A DNA stretch of 64,000 nucleotides from Paenibacillus lupini (GCF_011761355.1 NZ_JAASRW010000007.1:1-64000), one strand, 5' to 3'; shown: positions 7,676-14,298, counted from the stretch's first letter. Notes: generated by a model not told the origin, from the letters alone. Numbers and translations: made by a program.

Positions 7676-7703
7676 GTGAGATAAACCATTAAAAACGAGG
7701 GAT

Positions 7704-7786
7704 GGGAGACGTTAGTTCAGCAACACGACGGCAGCCGGCGCATTACGTCTGGTTGCTTTTTTTATTAAGCTAAAGGGCAGATTAAC
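7704..7786 (+). repeat. Dispersed intergenic repeat, copy F, split by IS110 element 1
   Basis: Starts as GGGAGACGTTAGTTCAG without the usual GAGCTAAC, which is found at the other side of the insertion (TTGAGCTAA, 5931-5939). The hairpin GGCAGCC...GGTTGC is followed by TTTTTTT, then right arm AAGCTAAAGGGCAGATTAA. Confidence 0.75.
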
Positions 7787-7807
7787 ATGGCAACTGACTT
7801 ACAAAAC

Positions 7808-7836
7808 TTTACACAAACGCTTTATTGCGATAATAT
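7808..7836 (+). promoter_or_regulatory. Probable promoter of hisB
   Basis: TTTACA (7808-7813) and TAATAT (7831-7836) are separated by 17 bp, about 100 bp before the hisB start. A second TATAAT occurs at 7872-7877. Confidence 0.5.
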
Positions 7837-7933
7837 ATTAGAGAAGTAAAGCGATAAAGGATTTGGTCTGTATAATCGACTTCACTTAGACAGCAATGTC
7901 AAAAAACAAAACCTATTTTGAAGGGAGTTTCTT

Positions 7934-8521
7934 ATGGTGAGAGAAGCATTAATTAACAGAAAAACAAAAGAAACAGAAATTAAACTGGAGCTAAATCTCG
8001 ATGAATATACTGAAGGCAAAATCAACACTGGAATTGGATTCTTTAACCATATGCTCACGCTATTTGCTTTTAGGGCAGGAATAAAATTAAATGTGGATTG
8101 CAAAGGTGATTTAGAGATAGATGGGCATCACACGGTTGAGGACATTGGAATATGCTTGGGACAAGCAATCAAAAAGGCTATAGGAGATAAAAAAGGAATA
8201 AACCGTTATGGTAGTTCGCGTATACCTATGGACGAGAGCTTAGCATTAGTGGATTTGAGTATATCTAATCGCTCTTTTTTAGTGTTTAACGTGGAAATGC
8301 CTTCAGCTCGAGTAGGCGAGTTTGAAACTGAATTAACGGAAGAGTTTTTTGTCGCAGTAGCGAATAATAGCGGGATAACCATTCACATCAATTTGGAATA
8401 CGGCAAAAATACACATCATATAAATGAGGCGATTTTCGTGGCATTCGGCGATGCGTTGAAGAAAGCAATTAGGATAACAAGCGATATTATTCCATCTACG
8501 AAGGGTACGTTATCTTTATGA
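7934..8521 (+). CDS. hisB: Imidazoleglycerol-phosphate dehydratase
   Basis: Histidine biosynthesis enzyme converting imidazole glycerol phosphate to imidazole acetol phosphate. The length (195 aa) and all main metal-binding motifs fit: GIGFFNHML, DGHHTVEDIG, PMDESLA, NTHHINEAIFVAFG and the C-terminal PSTKG. The usual SGR after the MDE motif reads SNRS. GAAGGGAG precedes the ATG. No other his gene is near; it lies alone in the A+T-rich accessory stretch between repeat copies F and G, so it may be an extra or relocated copy. The reading frame is intact and probably functional. Confidence 0.92.
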   Translation: MVREALINRKTKETEIKLELNLDEYTEGKINTGIGFFNHMLTLFAFRAGIKLNVDCKGDLEIDGHHTVEDIGICLGQAIKKAIGDKKGINRYGSSRIPMDESLALVDLSISNRSFLVFNVEMPSARVGEFETELTEEFFVAVANNSGITIHINLEYGKNTHHINEAIFVAFGDALKKAIRITSDIIPSTKGTLSL

Positions 8522-8587
8522 ACAATATATCTATAGATGTTTAGTGTGTTAAAAATATATAGGGTATGATTTTGTGACATCTGATGA

Positions 8588-8700
8588 TTACGCTAACGAT
8601 GAACGTTAATTCAAACGATATAGGGAGCAGTTTGCCTAGCGGCAGCTGCTCTATTTTTATAAAGCTAATGGGCAAGATAGTTCCAATATATGGTATTATT
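8588..8700 (+). repeat. Dispersed intergenic repeat, copy G
   Basis: Left arm ACGCTAACGATGAACGTTAATTCAA. Hairpin GGGAGCAG...CAGCTGCTC is followed by TATTTTTAT. Right arm AAAGCTAATGGGCAAGATAGTTCCAATAT is followed by TGGTATTATT as in copy E. A 62-codon frame over this copy (8584-8772) is not credible as a gene. Confidence 0.75.
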
Positions 8701-8837
8701 AGAGATGACATAATACTATGGTGGATGTTTAAATTAGCAAGGGAAAATCTTTATAAGTTAGGTTTTAGATAAGATAAATTATAATATACACATCAGAGAA
8801 ACCATCATATCTATGATAAAAACAGGAGAAAATATGG
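8701..8837 (+). promoter_or_regulatory. Leader with possible promoter for the gene at 8838
   Basis: TTAGGT (8758-8763) and a perfect TATAAT (8780-8785) with a 16-bp spacer lie about 50 bp before the start. Nothing else was recognised in this A+T-rich stretch. Confidence 0.4.
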
Positions 8838-9290
8838 ATGCTAGTTAACAAACGATTAGAATTAATACGCAGAAAAATATCCTTAATGGAAGCCAAAAAA
8901 ATTTTGGAAAACTTTCAAACCATGAACTTAATAAATGTAGAAGATACTAATTCAATATGGGTAGAGGGATTTCAGCCCTTGTTAAGAGAAACCCGAAAAT
9001 ACGAATCTGTTCCTACTAACAGTATTAATAAGGATCAAGAAGTGGATTTTCTTGAATGGATTAAAGAACAATTAACATTTTTGAAAGATATAAATGAATG
9101 GCTTATTGCTGTACCTAATGTTAATGATCCTGTTTGGGCAAGCGTATTGGTAAATGACAGCAGCGCGGCTATTACTGAACTTTGGACTAAATCGGAAAAT
9201 CATGAATTTGTAATAGCTATTAAGTCAATCAAACAAATTGCTGTAATCTATAATGAAGAACATGTATTCGAGGTTCATGTAAAAAAATAA
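8838..9290 (+). CDS. Hypothetical protein
   Basis: 150-aa soluble protein with no signal or membrane segment. The N-terminus is helical and charged (KRLELIRRKISLMEAKKIL), the middle is acidic, and the C-terminus looks like beta strands (HEFVIAIKSIKQIAVIYNEEHVFEVHVKK). Family not recognised. AGGAG lies nine bases before the ATG at 8838; another ATG four bases earlier opens only a four-codon frame. It is followed after 65 bp by a DUF7660-like gene, possibly in one transcript. Given the neighbours it could be an immunity or antitoxin-like protein, but nothing in the sequence proves this. Confidence 0.6.
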   Translation: MLVNKRLELIRRKISLMEAKKILENFQTMNLINVEDTNSIWVEGFQPLLRETRKYESVPTNSINKDQEVDFLEWIKEQLTFLKDINEWLIAVPNVNDPVWASVLVNDSSAAITELWTKSENHEFVIAIKSIKQIAVIYNEEHVFEVHVKK

Positions 9291-9355
9291 AAGAAATTGA
9301 ATGACGATTTAAAGAGGAACTTTACCTGATATGAAAAAGGGAGGACCTGAATAGT

Positions 9356-9574
9356 ATGGGCCCAAATGATGTATTCACAAAAGAAGATTTTGTGAAATTC
9401 CTAAATACCTTGAGACATGATTTAACTTATAATGCTGATAGCTGGGAGAACCAAACACTTGAAGATTTTTTGGAAGCTATGGAAGCATGGCTAACAGATT
9501 CAGAATCCGTTACTAATACTCCAAGCTGGAATATATTTGCAACCTCATTATTAGCCGGGAAAGCATACGAATGA
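9356..9574 (+). CDS. DUF7660-like small protein
   Basis: 72-aa acidic protein with the pattern SWENQTLEDFLEAMEAWLTD followed by SWNIFATSLLAGKAYE. From memory this matches the small conserved family DUF7660 (W.N.TLE.[FY]LEA...W ... W..FA..LL....YE). Its function is unknown; such genes often occur as stray single genes near polymorphic-toxin immunity genes. GGGAGGACC precedes the ATG. Repeat copy H follows. Confidence 0.7.
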   Translation: MGPNDVFTKEDFVKFLNTLRHDLTYNADSWENQTLEDFLEAMEAWLTDSESVTNTPSWNIFATSLLAGKAYE

Positions 9575-9635
9575 GCAATTTAACTTAAGTACTATCTGGA
9601 ACACAATCCTATGAGACCATAAGCACAGGTTAATA

Positions 9636-9727
9636 AGCTCTAACGGGACACGTAGCTCAAAACAAACACTAACACAGTTGCCGACAAGAATCGGTAGTTT
9701 TTTCTTATTGAAGTAATGAGCATTTAA
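9636..9727 (+). repeat. Dispersed intergenic repeat, copy H
   Basis: Left arm AGCTCTAACGGGACACGTAGCTCAA. Hairpin TGCCGA-CAAGAA-TCGGTA is followed by TTTTTT (a good terminator). Right arm TTATTGAAGTAATGAGCATTTAA. Confidence 0.7.
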
Positions 9728-9776
9728 GGATAAGAAAATTACCGTCCACGTTTAATACCTAAGGAGGATAAAGAAA

Positions 9777-10079
9777 GTGGATGTATTAGTATGGATTCAG
9801 AATTGGTTTGAGCAGAACTGCAATGGAGATTGGGAGCATTTATATGGTATCAAAATTGAGACAGTTGATAATCCAGGGTGGTCAGTAGAAATTAATTTGT
9901 CGGATACTTACTTAGAGAAAAAACGTTTTAATTCTATAGAAGTTAATACAGAAGAGGATGATTGGTTCTTCTGTATTGTTAGAGATGGAGTATTTACTGG
10001 TGCTGGTGGGGTTAAGAACCTAAGTGAGATATTGAACATTTTTAAACAATGGGCATCAGATAATGAGGAAACTCGTTAA
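9777..10079 (+). CDS. Imm53-type immunity protein
   Basis: 100-aa protein matching the Imm53 family of polymorphic-toxin immunity proteins: near the N-terminus WIQNWFEQNCNGDWEHLYG, then TVDNPGWSVEINL, then DDWFFCIVRDGVFTGAGG and a final FKQWASDN. Such proteins sit in the cytoplasm and neutralise a cognate toxin; no toxin gene is in this window, so it is an orphan. The start is GTG at 9777, supported by AAGGAGG nine bases upstream; the nearby ATG at 9781 is out of frame and soon stops. Repeat copy I follows directly after the stop. Confidence 0.85.
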   Translation: MDVLVWIQNWFEQNCNGDWEHLYGIKIETVDNPGWSVEINLSDTYLEKKRFNSIEVNTEEDDWFFCIVRDGVFTGAGGVKNLSEILNIFKQWASDNEETR

Positions 10080-10157
10080 GCTAACTGGGAACGTTAGTTC
10101 CAGAAGGAGTTCTTCATCGTGGCAGTTGCTCCTTTGCTCGTTAAAGTAACGAGGTAG
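10080..10157 (+). repeat. Dispersed intergenic repeat, copy I
   Basis: Left arm GCTAACTGGGAACGTTAGTTCC begins at the stop codon of the Imm53 gene. Hairpin AAGGAG...GCTCCTTT; right arm GTTAAAGTAACGAGGTAG is degenerate. Confidence 0.7.
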
Positions 10158-10229
10158 TAGAACTTAAAGCTAACTATTTACCTTCTGAAGAAAAATGGAG
10201 ATATTTCGTTACTAGATGGAGGATAACCT

Positions 10230-10694
10230 TTGATCATAGAAAGAACTGAGGTTAAAGTAGGTACATTACAACTAACTGTAGTGCATTTGAAGCAAAAAGA
10301 TATCGGAATCACTGTGAGAGAAGAGTTAGGGCATTTTTTACTAATTGATGCAAATGATTCTCCAGAAATGTTTTTGATGTCTAGTTTATTCAAGCATGTA
10401 AATGACACAAATGATGTAGTTTTTCTTCAACGCGAAAATCAGTTTAATGCTGATCTTGTTATTTTTAATGGAGCAGTTAACCCATTGGGGAGAAAAATGA
10501 TTAAGGAAATAAAATCAATTATTAATCATAATAAGCCAAGAAAATTCGAGTTAGCAGTGATTAGGAATCACGATGAAGCAATATGGGATAAATGGGAGAG
10601 CTGGAAGTATGAGAAACAACTGAAAATACATGCTGATAGTCATTTAGCTATGTTGAACACATCTAAACTGGGTTTTGAATTTGTTGATGCATAA
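10230..10694 (+). CDS. Hypothetical protein
   Basis: 154-aa soluble protein. The N-terminal half looks like beta strands (TLQLTVVHLKQKDIGITV), the middle has NADLVIFNGAVNPLGRKM, and the C-terminus is charged and helical with IWDKWESWKYEKQLKIH. Family not recognised. It starts with TTG at 10230; TGGAGGAT lies seven bases upstream and no ATG near the N-terminus has a ribosome site. It stands alone between repeat copies I and J. Confidence 0.55.
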   Translation: MIIERTEVKVGTLQLTVVHLKQKDIGITVREELGHFLLIDANDSPEMFLMSSLFKHVNDTNDVVFLQRENQFNADLVIFNGAVNPLGRKMIKEIKSIINHNKPRKFELAVIRNHDEAIWDKWESWKYEKQLKIHADSHLAMLNTSKLGFEFVDA

Positions 10695-10799
10695 ATGTGC
10701 TTATTTAGCTGTTTCTTTTATTGGGCATTCACATTTTGACTGGTACTCAACGACTGACTCAATTGAACTTATTGTCAGAAATATAGCTCAAAATGATTG

Positions 10800-10881
10800 A
10801 GTTAACGGGGAACTATAGTTCAATCAATAAGGCTGCAGCAGATCAGAGGATCCGCTGCAGCCTTATTGAAGTAAAGGGCAG
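10800..10881 (+). repeat. Dispersed intergenic repeat, copy J, abutting IS110 element 2
   Basis: Left arm GTTAACGGGGAACTATAGTTCAA, then a 20-bp hairpin (10825-10844 with 10849-10868, one mismatch) nearly identical to copy A, then TTGAAGTAAAGGGCAG. The usual TAGTTC tail is replaced by the left end of IS110 element 2 at 10882. Confidence 0.8.
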
Positions 10882-10907
10882 CATTCCTATTATGAAGAAA
10901 TACGAGA

Positions 10908-10992
10908 TTTGAGAAACAAAAAGACTCCTTGGTATGATGTATGTGGGTCCCAGATGCTGGCCAGCGACCGGATCCAAATACAAACCAAGGAG
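10908..10992 (+). promoter_or_regulatory. Transposase promoter with fold-back arm masking the ribosome site
   Basis: TTTGAG (10908-10913) and TATGAT (10933-10938) have a 19-bp spacer. CTCCTTGGT (10925-10933), mostly in the spacer, is perfectly complementary to ACCAAGGAG (10984-10992), which contains the ribosome site AAGGAG. The layout matches element 1 although the arm sequences differ. Confidence 0.55.
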
Positions 10993-11000
10993 AGTACAAA

Positions 11001-12287
11001 ATGAATTCTACTCAAAATGAACGCATTAATCAAATCACTTCTTCTACATTAATTGTCGGTGTCGACATCGCAAAATTCAAACATGTGGCCCGAGCACAAG
11101 ACTACCGCGGAGTTGAACTCGGGAGGACAATTACGTTTGAAAATAACCGAGAGGGCTTTGAATTGTTCGTTTGCTGGTTTCATAAGATTGCAACGGAGCA
11201 AGGGTTTAAGGATGTCGTAGTTGGCATGGAACCGACTGGCCATTACTGGCTGAATCTCGCGTATTTCCTACGAGAACAACAAGTTTTATGCGTCGTGGTT
11301 AATCCGTTACACGTGAAGAAAAGCAAAGAATTGGATGACAATTCGCCGACCAAGAACGACATTAAAGATGCCAAAGTCATCGCACAGCTCGTCAAAGACG
11401 GAAGATACGCCGTACCTAATCTGCCCCAAGGCATCTATGCCGAACTAAGGGAAGCGATGAAAATTCGCGATCATCTGTCGACCGACCTGCGTGTGGTGCA
11501 AGGCCGCGTTCATAATTGGTTGGATCGGTACTTTCCTGAGTTTCTCACGGTGTTTAAGGATTGGGAATGCAAGTCTGCACGCCAGATGCTCGGTCTTTGT
11601 TTGTTGCCGCATGAGCTGGTTACTCAGTCAGAGGAATCTCTGCTGAGGCATCTCAGAGAAGTTGCCAAACGAGGTCTGGGAATAGAACGTATGAGATGTC
11701 TGAAAGCAGCAGCAAGCCGTTCCGTTGGCATACGAGAAGGTACAGAACTAGCAAGAATCGAGCTCAAGCTGCTATTAACACAATATGAATTGCTTGAAAG
11801 TAAGTTTGAAGAGCTAGAGGCAAAGCTGGATGAGCTCCTGGAGCAAATCCCTCATGTGAAGAAATTAATGGCCATTAAAGGCATAGGCCGAGATAGCATA
11901 GCTGGATTTCTGGCTGAAGTTGGCGACATTGAGCGTTACCGTCATCCTAAGCAAATCATAAGGCTGGCAGGATTGAACTTAAAAGAAAACACGTCCGGTA
12001 AACACAAGGGGCAGACAAAGATCACCAAGCGTGGTCGAAAGCGATTACGGGCACTGCTATTTCGTGTCATGATGCCACTAGTGGCAAAGAATCGTGCTTT
12101 TAAGGAATTGCATCAGTACTACACAAAACGGCCAACCAACCCGTTGAAAAAAATGCAGTCGCTCATTGCGCTTTGCGGTAAGCTGATTCGAATTCTCTTT
12201 TGTGTCTTGAAGAAGGGACGTCAGTTTAGTGAAGAAAGGATGTTACAGGATATCCCGCGATTTAAGGTAGTGTCGTTAGCAGCTTAG
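11001..12287 (+). CDS. IS110-family transposase (DEDD recombinase)
   Basis: 428-aa intact transposase. Acidic residues lie at about D22 (GVDIAK), E77 (GMEPTGHYW), D120 and D123 (KNDIKDA). A central coiled coil is followed by the C-terminal Transposase_20 domain with IKGIGRDSIAGFLAEVGD and the serine-containing AGLNLKENTSGKHKGQ. The start at 11001 follows AAGGAG by eight bases; an upstream in-frame start at 10941 lies within the leader. Same length as the first copy but different in sequence, so not a recent duplicate. Confidence 0.93.
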   Translation: MNSTQNERINQITSSTLIVGVDIAKFKHVARAQDYRGVELGRTITFENNREGFELFVCWFHKIATEQGFKDVVVGMEPTGHYWLNLAYFLREQQVLCVVVNPLHVKKSKELDDNSPTKNDIKDAKVIAQLVKDGRYAVPNLPQGIYAELREAMKIRDHLSTDLRVVQGRVHNWLDRYFPEFLTVFKDWECKSARQMLGLCLLPHELVTQSEESLLRHLREVAKRGLGIERMRCLKAAASRSVGIREGTELARIELKLLLTQYELLESKFEELEAKLDELLEQIPHVKKLMAIKGIGRDSIAGFLAEVGDIERYRHPKQIIRLAGLNLKENTSGKHKGQTKITKRGRKRLRALLFRVMMPLVAKNRAFKELHQYYTKRPTNPLKKMQSLIALCGKLIRILFCVLKKGRQFSEERMLQDIPRFKVVSLAA

Positions 12288-12337
12288 ATTCACGTTTTTC
12301 ATAGAAGACGGACGCAAATACAAAGTTACAGACAAAT

Positions 12338-12478
12338 GAAGCACGGATGAGTCGGAACAAAACTAACATACGGACGAAGATCCTGTCGGGCAGCATATCC
12401 GACCTCCACCTCATGGACAGGTTGAATGAAGGAATGTGGGAGCGTAGACTCTGTGAGACATGGGAGGGTTGACCGCCA
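12338..12478 (+). ncRNA. Candidate bridge/seek guide RNA of IS110 element 2
   Basis: 12404-12478 aligns without gaps to 7434-7508 of element 1; the start GAAGCACGGA is also shared. GGGCAGCAT (12388-12396) is identical to the left junction 10876-10884 and begins 16 nt before the conserved CTCCAC block, the same offset as GCTAAAC in element 1. AGGAATG (12430-12436) is complementary to the left end CATTCCT. AAACTAAC (12360-12367), at the offset of the right-target guide of element 1, predicts a right target GTTAGTTT, close to the repeat consensus TTAGTTC. Confidence 0.65.
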
Positions 12479-12503
12479 TGAGCCTAAGATATTCAAACAA
12501 ATG

Positions 12504-12533
12504 TTTACGAAAAATGGGAAATCAGGCTATAAT
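12504..12533 (+). promoter_or_regulatory. Promoter for the HAD phosphatase gene
   Basis: TTTACG (12504-12509) and TATAAT (12528-12533) with an 18-bp spacer lie about 58 bp before the gene start. It may lie within the right end of IS110 element 2, in which case the element supplies the promoter. Confidence 0.55.
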
Positions 12534-12590
12534 TGATTTATCTCAATAAAGCAGTAACTTGTTAGAGTAATAAAGTATGGGGTGATGTAT

Positions 12591-13235
12591 GTGATTGAAG
12601 TTGTTATATTTGATTTTGATGGTTTGATACGAGATACAGAAACATTTGAATTTTTTTCATTTCAAGAAGTCTTTAGACTACATGATATTGAACTCCCGTT
12701 AGAATTATATAGCAAAAGAATAGGCGGTCATATGAATGCCTTTGACCCGTATTCCTATTTGCAAGATTGTATTGGGAGACCAATCAATCGTGAAGAATTG
12801 AGAATGTTAAGAAGACAAAAATACGACATGTTGATTCAAAATGAAAAAGAGCGTCCAGGTGTTGTGAATTATTTAAATTCAGCAAAAAACCTGGGTTTGA
12901 AAATTGGACTAGCCTCTAGTGCTCCCTATGATTGGGTTATGCCGAATTTAGAAGAATTAAATCTTGTTGGATATTTTGACTGTATCCGAACTCACGAAGA
13001 TGTTAAAAATGTGAAGCCAGACCCAGAGCTTTATTTAAATGTATTAGATTATTTTGGCGTTAACTCACAAAATGCCATAGCTTTTGAAGATTCCCCGAAC
13101 GGGGCTAAAGCCGCAAGAGCAGCAGGAATGCACACCGTCATTGTTCCGAATGAACTAACCAAAGGTTTATTCTTCGATGATTACAGTATGTTAGAACTTG
13201 AGTTTGAACGGTTAATACAAACTTTAAATTCCTAA
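12591..13235 (+). CDS. HAD-superfamily phosphatase (beta-phosphoglucomutase-like)
   Basis: About 214-aa HAD subfamily IA protein with all four motifs: DFDGLIRDTE (nucleophile D8 and D10), LASSA, the motif III lysine in KNVKPDPELY, and FEDSPNG. The cap domain lies between motifs I and II. Expected to act on a sugar phosphate or similar small phosphoester in the cytosol; substrate unknown. GTG at 12591 is preferred because GGGG lies nine bases upstream; ATG at 12585 is too close to it. Repeat copy K follows. Confidence 0.88.
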   Translation: MIEVVIFDFDGLIRDTETFEFFSFQEVFRLHDIELPLELYSKRIGGHMNAFDPYSYLQDCIGRPINREELRMLRRQKYDMLIQNEKERPGVVNYLNSAKNLGLKIGLASSAPYDWVMPNLEELNLVGYFDCIRTHEDVKNVKPDPELYLNVLDYFGVNSQNAIAFEDSPNGAKAARAAGMHTVIVPNELTKGLFFDDYSMLELEFERLIQTLNS

Positions 13236-13253
13236 TTAGATTAGGTCGCCATT

Positions 13254-13356
13254 CAGCTAACAGGGAACGTTAGTTCAGCCATCCAGGAGCAGTTTGTCAC
13301 AACGGCAGCTGCTCTATTTTTATTCAGCTAAAGGGCAGGGTAGTTCCAATATCTGG
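13254..13356 (+). repeat. Dispersed intergenic repeat, copy K
   Basis: The most complete copy: left arm CAGCTAACAGGGAACGTTAGTTCAG, hairpin GGAGCAG...CAGCTGCTC followed by TATTTTTAT, right arm CAGCTAAAGGGCAGGGTAGTTCCAATAT. No further copies were noticed to the right of this point. Confidence 0.8.
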
Positions 13357-13417
13357 TTGAATAACTTATAAGAATTACACTTGCTACCGGCTTTTCATTT
13401 CTAAGGAGGTTGTTAAC

Positions 13418-13741
13418 ATGGATGACATGCTTAGAGAAACTATTGAAAACTATGCTAAAAATAAGTTGTCTGAAAATCAAATGGTCGACATGTTTCAACG
13501 ATTAAATCTTGAGGAATCGTTTGCTGTCCGTGAGAGATATATAAAGCATTTTTCAAAAAATCAGCAGCAGCTTATAGACTACAGGAACGACCAGGAATCG
13601 TCCGTTCAATTATGGAATACTTTTGATAGCCCCGCAAAGTTGATCGATGTTAACCAAATGATCAATGCATTTCCTTTATCTAGTAACTTGTACATGTTTT
13701 TCGATTACGATTACCGGAACCAATCTAACGACACCATATAA
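13418..13741 (+). CDS. Hypothetical protein
   Basis: 107-aa polar, largely helical protein (MDDMLRETIENYAKNKLS...), ending in an aromatic, acidic patch LYMFFDYDYRNQSNDTI. It has no membrane segment or recognised motif. AAGGAGG lies nine bases before the ATG, so translation is likely. Last gene of the accessory stretch; function unknown. Confidence 0.55.
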   Translation: MDDMLRETIENYAKNKLSENQMVDMFQRLNLEESFAVRERYIKHFSKNQQQLIDYRNDQESSVQLWNTFDSPAKLIDVNQMINAFPLSSNLYMFFDYDYRNQSNDTI

Positions 13742-14298
13742 AACCTTGTATAATATGAGTTTACATCGTTTTACTGACATATGTATAAAATACGGGTTTT
13801 GTGAAAAAGTAGTATCAAATAAGACCAGGATAAAAGTGCTTCTGGTCAATTTGGTTGATTTTGCTCTTTTTCGTTGATTTTGCTTTAAGCTCTCATATTC
13901 GCATTCATGCTTCATTATGTTGCTTCAATTTCATTTCTCTTGCTGTTTAAATCTAATTTCGCGGTTCACAGTTTCACATTTTAATGATTATCAGATTAGC
14001 TGATCTGCAGCTAATTCTACAGTTGATCATTTGTACAGCTGATTTCATGGATTGCACGAATTTCAATCAGCTGGTTAATCGGTTAATTCATTTTAATTTT
14101 TTTTCGGCTGATGAATCTTAATTCCAATCCGTAGTAAATTCTTTACCATGATCATAACGAATTATTCTTTACACAGTTATCTTAAACAAACTTATTTAAG
14201 CTCATTAATCTTTTTCATACAAAAAACCAAGCAAATCATACTCAATTTGCCTGGTTTTTCATTATTAATGAAAGCGTTTACACATATTATTCATTCCT
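13742..14298. other. A+T-rich intergenic stretch without a supported gene
   Basis: About 560 bp. It contains a direct repeat GTTGATTTTGCT (13854-13865 and 13873-13884), a 7-bp hairpin ATTAGCT/AGCTAAT (13995-14001 with 14009-14015) and the terminator at 14222-14259. Short open frames here lack ribosome sites. It marks the border between the repeat-rich accessory region and the ordinary chromosome. Confidence 0.6.
14222..14259. terminator. Bidirectional terminator
   Basis: AAAAACCA-A-GCAAAT (14222-14236) pairs with ATTTGC-C-TGGTTTTT (14245-14259), one mismatch, loop CATACTCA. It serves the minus-strand regulator gene ending at 14299 and possibly the + gene upstream. Confidence 0.65.

Larger units (their letters stand above)
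5941..7703 (+). mobile_element. IS110-family insertion sequence, element 1
   Basis: The left end is set by CATTCCT, because the first ~40 bp align with the left end of element 2 (CATTCCT...AAGAAAT..GAG.TTTGA.AAA). The right end is placed before GGGAGACG at 7704: removing 5941-7703 rejoins TTGAGCTAA with GGGAGACGTTAGTTC, which rebuilds the left arm of repeat copy F, and the guide-like RNA contains CGTCTCCC, the complement of that flank. There are no long terminal inverted repeats, as expected for IS110. It contains one intact transposase gene and a 380-bp 3' non-coding end. Confidence 0.75.
10882..12560 (+). mobile_element. IS110-family insertion sequence, element 2
   Basis: The left end CATTCCT at 10882 is fixed by alignment with element 1 and by the sudden loss of the repeat right arm. 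The right end is uncertain. GTTAGAG at 12561 partly fits the right-target sequence GTTAGTTT predicted from its guide RNA, but the preceding bases are TT rather than AT; an end near 12500 is also possible. It contains an intact transposase and a 3' non-coding block homologous to that of element 1. Confidence 0.6.

Noticed and set aside
7419..7689. Minus-strand open frames of 74 and 87 codons in the 3' end of IS110 element 1
   Set aside because: They overlap the conserved non-coding block, lack ribosome sites, and the block's conservation with element 2 is not codon-like.
8584..8772. 62-codon + strand frame
   Set aside because: It runs through repeat copy G and has no ribosome site.
130..13356. 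Repeats as integron attC sites
   Set aside because: The arms read GCTAAC and GTTAGTTC, which do not fit the RYYYAAC/GTTRRRY core, and no tyrosine integrase gene is present.
130..13356. Repeats as a CRISPR array
   Set aside because: Copies are 0.4-3 kb apart with genes between them, vary internally and have no spacer-size periodicity or cas genes.
13665..13877. 70-codon + strand frame overlapping the gene at 13418
   Set aside because: Starts inside that gene in another frame without a ribosome site.
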